A stretch of 64,000 bases of DNA from Desulfoglaeba alkanexedens ALDC (GTDB taxonomy: Bacteria; Desulfobacterota; Syntrophobacteria; Syntrophobacterales; DSM-9756): contig NZ_CP040098.1 of assembly GCF_005377625.1 (NCBI RefSeq), forward strand, positions 434,001 through 498,000. Direction: 5' to 3'. Every line of letters begins with the position of its first letter. Within the stretch, counting starts at the first letter, position 1. The notes below the pieces were generated by a model. It searched no databases, was not told where the DNA came from, and was given only the letters and a program-made list of their open reading frames with translations. The position numbers and the translations under genes were made by a program. Shown here piece after piece: positions 59,463 to 64,000 of this stretch.

Positions 59463-60890
59463 ATGAGTAAAACGCTCGCCAATTCGGTCGTAGTGCTCCT
59501 GCTGTTCTCTGCCTGGCTGCCGGTATCGTGGGCAGATCCCCGCCTCGCAGACGCCGATCCGGTGCTGACTATGGGCGCCGGGATGCGCTATCGTTATGAG
59601 TTTCAGGACGATTTCAACCAAAAGTTTTACGGCAGGAATCCGCCCGCCGGCACCACAGACGACGGTTTTCTGCTCGGCCGTTTTCGGGCCGGGATTGACT
59701 GGTATCCCGTCGCCGATATCCATGTTGCCCTCTGGGGTCAGCACGCCGTGTGCTGGGACTCGAGCATGAAAGACGAGGATTTCTACAACGCTTCTTTCCG
59801 CCGTGAAGACAACCCCAACAAGGATTACCTGGAGCTATACACCACCTACATCGAGTTCAATCATCTCTTCGCACAATCGCTTTCCCTACGGGTTGGACGG
59901 CAGCTTGTGAGCTACGGCGACTGCCGCATATTCGGTCCCGGCGAGTGGGGCAATACGGGCCGCTGGATCTGGGATGCCGCCAAGCTGTCGTGGCGATTCG
60001 ACCGAGGCTTCGTCGATCTTTTCTACGGCCGTACCATGCTCCATGACGTGAATACCTTCAGTCTCAATCACCGGCACGGCTTTGAAGGCCTTGGCGGTTA
60101 CGGGCACGTCGATCTGGTGCAAAGGCCTTTTCTCATCGCCTTTGAGCCGACGTTCTTCACCAAGGATGATCGGCATGACAACTATACCGGCGAGACGATG
60201 ATGTATGTTGCTGATGGTGCCGGCGGTGCGACGTTCCTCCGCCGGACCGGCGATATCGATTCCTGGTATGTCGGGGGGCGGTTGTACGGTCGGGATATCC
60301 ACGGCTTCGATTTCGATTTCACCTTCTTGCGTGAGGCGGGTGATTTCGCCGGTGACGATCTCGACGCCTACGGCTGGCACGCGATGGTGGGATATCACCT
60401 GCCGCTGCCGTGGAAGCCGTTTGCAACCCTGCAATACAGCTATGCCTCGGGTGATGACGATCCCGCCGACGGCGACCACGAAACCTTTTCCGGGGCCTTC
60501 GGCGCCCGCGACCGGATGTACGGCCGGATGAACCTCTTTCATTGGCGGAACCTGAAGGATTACGAGGCCGGGCTGGAGCTGAAGCCGCACAAGAAGGTGA
60601 GGATGGAGGCTGGATTTCACAAGTTTCTTCTCGCCGAGAAGGCAGACGCCTGGTATCTGAACCCGAAGGCGTACCGTGACCCCACCGGCGGCAGCGGCGA
60701 CGAGGTGGGCCGTGAGCTGGATATCATCACCACCTGGGAACCGAGTCCCAACAACGTCCTGATGGCCGGCTACGGTCATTTCTGGCCGGATGAATTCGCC
60801 CGGAAGATGGCGTCCGACACCGAAGCCGATTGGGTGTTTCTCCAGTGGGAATACACCTTCGGCAAGACCTTGGTCGCCCGGGAGAACTGA
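59463..60890 (+). CDS. Outer-membrane porin of the alginate_exp/AlgE-like type
   Basis: A 475-residue protein. A signal peptide (1-24, ending SWA-DP) leads to a barrel of alternating strands: GAGMRYRYEFQDDFNQ, LLGRFRAGIDWYPVADIHVALWGQ, SLRVGRQLVSYGDCRIFGPGEWGNTGRWIWDAAKL. Strands continue to a C-terminal WVFLQWEYTFGKTL. This arrangement matches alginate-export-type beta-barrels, found in many bacteria without alginate. It lies 39 bp before an ABC binding protein, so it may let that system's substrate enter. The ribosome site is weak. Confidence 0.82.
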   Translation: MSKTLANSVVVLLLFSAWLPVSWADPRLADADPVLTMGAGMRYRYEFQDDFNQKFYGRNPPAGTTDDGFLLGRFRAGIDWYPVADIHVALWGQHAVCWDSSMKDEDFYNASFRREDNPNKDYLELYTTYIEFNHLFAQSLSLRVGRQLVSYGDCRIFGPGEWGNTGRWIWDAAKLSWRFDRGFVDLFYGRTMLHDVNTFSLNHRHGFEGLGGYGHVDLVQRPFLIAFEPTFFTKDDRHDNYTGETMMYVADGAGGATFLRRTGDIDSWYVGGRLYGRDIHGFDFDFTFLREAGDFAGDDLDAYGWHAMVGYHLPLPWKPFATLQYSYASGDDDPADGDHETFSGAFGARDRMYGRMNLFHWRNLKDYEAGLELKPHKKVRMEAGFHKFLLAEKADAWYLNPKAYRDPTGGSGDEVGRELDIITTWEPSPNNVLMAGYGHFWPDEFARKMASDTEADWVFLQWEYTFGKTLVAREN

Positions 60891-60929
60891 TGGCCGACCA
60901 CAAAAATTCCTGCTGACTGGAGGCGGACA

Positions 60930-61886
60930 ATGAAGAAAGGCTATCTGCTGTCGGCCGTGGTGCTGGTCATTTCCTGGCTCGCCGGCGGCCTGCCGGCGAC
61001 GGCAGGCGAAAAGGAACTGCTGTTCCATGCCGGCGTCGGGCAACGCTCATCCCTCAACGAGATCAAAGAGATCTGGGAAAAACGGTACCCGGACCAGCGG
61101 GTCAACTTCTCCTACAAGGGTTCCGGGTATTTTATCGCCGACCTGACCCGGTCGCGGCAGGGCGACCTGTTCATGCCCGGCGAGGAGTTTTACCTGTTGC
61201 AGGCCAAGGAACGCGGTTTCGTCGATAACTACAATCCCGCAACCGACATTCCGGCCTATTTCGTCACCGTTATCATCACCCCGCGGGGCAATCCCGCCAA
61301 GATTCACAAGATCGAGGATTTCGCCCGTCCGGGGGTGCGCGTGGGGCTGGGCAACCCGCGTTCCTGCGCCATCGGCCTGTGGCATGAAAAGATCTTCAAG
61401 AAGGCCGGCATCTGGGATCAGGTCCAAAAGAACGCCACCTTAAGCGCGAAATGCATTCCCGAGCTGGGCAACGCCGCCCAGCACAAGGCCATCGATGCCA
61501 CCATTGTATGGTCGACCACCGCGGTGCTCTATCTGCGGGATGTGGAGATCGTTCCCATCGAGCCGCGCTACCGGGGCATCGTCCGGCTGCCGGTGGCGAC
61601 CCTGACCTGTGCGCGGTACAAAGAGGAGGCAAAACAACTCAAGGCTTTCATCCTTTCCCCTGAGGGGCGGCGGATATTCCACAAGCACGCCTACGTCATC
61701 ACTCCGAACATCCCGGTGGACGCGCAGGGCTTCTGCCTTGACGATGCCACCGATGCCGATATGCGCTATCTGGTCAACGCGGCCCGGGCGGTGAAGGACG
61801 AAACCTTTCCGGTGACGCCGGAAACCGTTGGTGACCTCATCGAAGAGGTGGAACGGCAGCGCAAAACCTTGCGCTCGGGGTCGTGA
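60930..61886 (+). CDS. Periplasmic ABC substrate-binding protein, molybdate/tungstate (ModA)-like
   Basis: A 318-residue protein with a signal peptide (1-25, ATA-GE). KELLFHAGVGQRSSLNEIKEIWEKRYPDQRVNFSYKGSGYFIADLTRSRQGDLFMPGEEFYL is the type II binding-protein start seen in ModA/WtpA, where Ser residues in the first loop contact the oxyanion. VRVGLGNPRSCAIGLWHEKIFKKAG gives the second ligand loop. The C-terminus (about 255-318) is longer than usual. It overlaps the permease start (TGATG). Oxyanion uptake is likely, but Fe3+ or other anions cannot be excluded. Confidence 0.8.
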   Translation: MKKGYLLSAVVLVISWLAGGLPATAGEKELLFHAGVGQRSSLNEIKEIWEKRYPDQRVNFSYKGSGYFIADLTRSRQGDLFMPGEEFYLLQAKERGFVDNYNPATDIPAYFVTVIITPRGNPAKIHKIEDFARPGVRVGLGNPRSCAIGLWHEKIFKKAGIWDQVQKNATLSAKCIPELGNAAQHKAIDATIVWSTTAVLYLRDVEIVPIEPRYRGIVRLPVATLTCARYKEEAKQLKAFILSPEGRRIFHKHAYVITPNIPVDAQGFCLDDATDADMRYLVNAARAVKDETFPVTPETVGDLIEEVERQRKTLRSGS

Positions 61887-63688
61887 TGGGTGCCGGGAAA
61901 TCGGCAGCGGCCGGATCCGCGCCTGTGATGCCGCCCCGCTTCCGTCCCCGCGGCGCTTTCCGCGGTCGCTGGTGGCCGGCGGTGGCCGGCGGCTGCATCC
62001 TGCTGGTCGTCGTCTTTTACCTTACCATGGTGGTCAGCAACTGGATCTATCTCGGTTGGAGTGACACGGTTTACTTCTTTTCCCAGCCGCGGATGTGGCA
62101 GCGTTTCTGGCTCACGGTCTGGACCTCGAGTGTGTCAACATCCATTTCCCTGCTTTTCGGTATCCCCGCGGGCTATGCTTTGTCGCGCTTTTCCTTTCCG
62201 TGTCGCAATCTCTTTGCCGCGGTTATCGATCTTCCCATCGTTGTCTCCCCGGCGGTGGTCGGTGCGTTCCTGTTCGGCATCACCACCCGCTTTCCCTTCG
62301 ATCTTGTAAGCAGCCATTACGATATCTACATCGGTCGCAATGTCTACGGCGTCCTCCTGGTGCAGTTCACCGTTACCTGTGCCTTCTGTGCCCGGCTGAT
62401 GAAAGCGACCTTCGATATGATTCCGCCGCGGTTCGAGACCGTATCGCGCTCGCTTGGGGCCTCCAACTTCCGCACCTTCTTCAAGGTGGTGCTGCCGCTG
62501 GCCAAGAACGGCATCATGGCCAGTATGTTCGTCGTTTGGGCGCGGGCCGCGGCCGAGTGGGAAGGACTCATGCTTTTCGTCGGTGCCTCGGAAGGGAAAA
62601 CCGATATCATGCCGTTCGCAATCTATCTGGATTGGAACGGCGGCATGATGGGCTGGGTGGTATCCATGACCATCGTCTGTATCCTCATGGCGGTTACCGC
62701 CATGGCCGCCATGCGTCTGATCGGGGGAAAAGCCATGTCTGGTGATGTTTCGGCACCGGTAGCGACCGCATCGCGTTGTGGTGTCGGTGACCGTTTGCTC
62801 TTCAAGGCCTTCTTCGGCAGCTTCGTCGGCTTTCTCTTTTGCTTTAGCGCCTGGCTGTTTCTCAGTAACATCGATCAGTTGTTCGTTACCGAGGCGGCGC
62901 GCGAAACCCGGGAGCTGCTGGCCTGGGATGATAACCGTGAGATTATGAACCGCTTCGCCGGCGGTTTCTGGCGCGATCCCTATTTCTGGAAATCGCTCAA
63001 TCTTACCCTGATGATCACCGTCATTACCACCGCCATCGCCGCCGTTCTCGGCATTCCGGCGGCCTATGCCCTCAGCCGCTACCCCATTCGAGGGAAGTGG
63101 TTTATCGAGATCCTGTTCTCTTCCGTCATCGTCATTCCCGCCTCTTCGGTGGGCCTGTGTCTGATCGTCATGTTCAACTACGGTCCGCTGTGGAAACTTC
63201 AGCAGCACCTGGGCTTTCGCTTCGCCCACAGCATCTTTCCGGGGATGATCATCGCTTCCTTCGTGCTCTCCTTTGCCCTCGGGCTGAGCGCCTGGAAGGC
63301 GACCTTCGAAAGCATCAATCCGCGTTTCGAGCATGTCGCCCGCTCCCTGGGCAGCAGCCGCTGGCGCGCCTTCCGCACCGTCACCCTGCCGCTGGCAAAG
63401 AGCGGCCTGATTGCGGGTATCATACTTGCCTGGACGCGGGCGATGGCGGAGTTCGGTGCGGTGCTCTTCTTTTGTGGTACCTTTCGTGAACTACCCCCCG
63501 AGCGCTTCAGTGCCTTCGAACAGGCGCTGCATATCGACCGGGCCGACTGGCTGTCGGTGGCTGTCTGGGCACAGATCGAGTTCGGTAATGTCGAATATGG
63601 CTTCGCCCTGGCGTACATCTTGGTGCTTATCGGCGGGGTGTCGGTCTATGTTATGCACCGCATCGGCGCCAAGGGATATGTCTGGTAG
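61886..63688 (+). CDS. ABC permease with two fused transmembrane domains
   Basis: About 600 residues. Two homologous ModB-like halves are joined: half 1 (about 20-280) with the EAA-type loop SRSLGASNFRTFFKVVLPLAKNGIMA, half 2 (about 310-600) with ARSLGSSRWRAFRTVTLPLAKSGLIAG. Each has about six TM helices. Double permeases are typical of Fe3+ (FbpB) and thiamine (ThiP) systems, whereas molybdate systems use a ModB homodimer, so this fusion with a ModA-like partner is notable. ATG at 61886 or GTG at 61883. Confidence 0.88.
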   Translation: MGAGKSAAAGSAPVMPPRFRPRGAFRGRWWPAVAGGCILLVVVFYLTMVVSNWIYLGWSDTVYFFSQPRMWQRFWLTVWTSSVSTSISLLFGIPAGYALSRFSFPCRNLFAAVIDLPIVVSPAVVGAFLFGITTRFPFDLVSSHYDIYIGRNVYGVLLVQFTVTCAFCARLMKATFDMIPPRFETVSRSLGASNFRTFFKVVLPLAKNGIMASMFVVWARAAAEWEGLMLFVGASEGKTDIMPFAIYLDWNGGMMGWVVSMTIVCILMAVTAMAAMRLIGGKAMSGDVSAPVATASRCGVGDRLLFKAFFGSFVGFLFCFSAWLFLSNIDQLFVTEAARETRELLAWDDNREIMNRFAGGFWRDPYFWKSLNLTLMITVITTAIAAVLGIPAAYALSRYPIRGKWFIEILFSSVIVIPASSVGLCLIVMFNYGPLWKLQQHLGFRFAHSIFPGMIIASFVLSFALGLSAWKATFESINPRFEHVARSLGSSRWRAFRTVTLPLAKSGLIAGIILAWTRAMAEFGAVLFFCGTFRELPPERFSAFEQALHIDRADWLSVAVWAQIEFGNVEYGFALAYILVLIGGVSVYVMHRIGAKGYVW

Positions 63689-63708
63689 CCGGCAGGAGGA
63701 CACCAGCG

Positions 63709-64000
63709 ATGATCGAGATCCGCAATTTATTCGGTACCCTGGGTGAATTCCGTCTGGAGAATATCAATCTCACCGTGAAGGATGGCGAATATTTCGTGCT
63801 CCTTGGTCCCACCGGCGCCGGCAAGACCGTACTGATCGAATACATCGTCGGGATGTACCGCCAGGAGCGCGGCGGCATCCTGCTGGATGGCGAAGACATC
63901 ACGCCGCTTTTCCCCGAGGAACGCAATATCGCTTATGTGCCGCAGGATTACGCCCTGTTTCCCAACCTGAACGTGGAGCGCAACATCGCCTACGGGCTGG
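63709..64000 (+). CDS. ABC transporter ATPase, 5' part (cut by window end)
   Basis: The first 97 residues are visible: MIEIRNLFGTLGEFRLENINLTV, Walker A GPTGAGKTVL and Q-loop AYVPQDYALFPNLNV. It is a ModC/PotA-like importer ATPase. AGGAGG precedes the ATG. It completes the binding protein - permease - ATPase order. Confidence 0.88.
   Translation, partial: MIEIRNLFGTLGEFRLENINLTVKDGEYFVLLGPTGAGKTVLIEYIVGMYRQERGGILLDGEDITPLFPEERNIAYVPQDYALFPNLNVERNIAYGL

Overview
The window comes from a GC-rich, Gram-negative, probably anaerobic bacterium. A syntrophic or sulfate-reducing Desulfobacterota (Syntrophobacter-like) is my best guess. The supporting signs are hcp of the Desulfovibrio type with a CRP/FNR-like operator, a Tat-exported molybdopterin oxidoreductase, SelB, a pilMNO-pilQ cluster, an alginate_exp-type porin, and intergenic space packed with several families of short palindromes. 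This is inference from gene content; no rRNA is present to settle it.

Layout. 1-5.5 kb: accessory DNA. An IS-like end is followed by a low-GC pair (orphan molybdopterin oxidoreductase, secreted transglutaminase-like protein) and a complete DDE-transposase IS. 5.9-25.9 kb: mostly housekeeping. It holds an M20 amidohydrolase, a selB cluster, a ComEA-like protein, the dTDP-L-rhamnose operon rfbBDAC, tRNA-Pro(CGG), an L,D-transpeptidase, pilM-pilN-pilO-pilQ (no pilP), lepB, a NadE-GAF-ANTAR fusion, NamZ/DUF1343, DUF1992 and a Cys-rich Rossmann protein. 26.2-31.3 kb: a gene graveyard around an intact hcp. Two decayed copies of the 4-kb IS flank hcp. Beside it lie a broken hcp-partner gene, a RAYT fragment, a PglX-like (BREX methylase) N-terminus, a HepT/DUF86 C-terminus, an endonuclease/phosphatase remnant and a solo IS end.

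31.3-42.6 kb: a compact core block. mazG and cvpA are on the minus strand. On the plus strand follow phoH-like, 7TM-HD phosphodiesterase, ybeY, pdxJ, acpS, NAD(P)HX repair and tsaE, then a class II photolyase and an MgtC-family protein. 42.7-45.7 kb: poorly characterised genes, including a poly-gamma-glutamate hydrolase homologue and a YprB-like fragment.

45.8-57.4 kb: the most striking part, a co-directional run of six genes. It encodes a GT28-like glycosyltransferase, a short FtsX/MacB permease, its ATPase, a 1,608-residue fusion of a degenerate M28-peptidase-like/PA ectodomain with a multi-TM FtsX permease, and two different polytopic proteins resembling the OPT superfamily. I infer an envelope export or remodelling machine that I cannot match to a described system. 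57.4-59.3 kb: a low-GC gamma-carbonic-anhydrase-like gene lies between ~175-bp inverted repeats. 59.5-64 kb: an outer-membrane porin, then an ABC uptake system (ModA-like binding protein, double-domain permease, ATPase cut by the window end).

Short repeats fill almost every longer intergenic gap and are absent from genes. At least four families are visible: TTCCCAAGCTCCAGCTTGGG palindromes, GCCGGCTTGCCGGC / GGCCTTGGCC palindromes, GCGGGCGTCCCGCCCGC palindromes, and CCCCTCCCC/GGGGAGGGG units.
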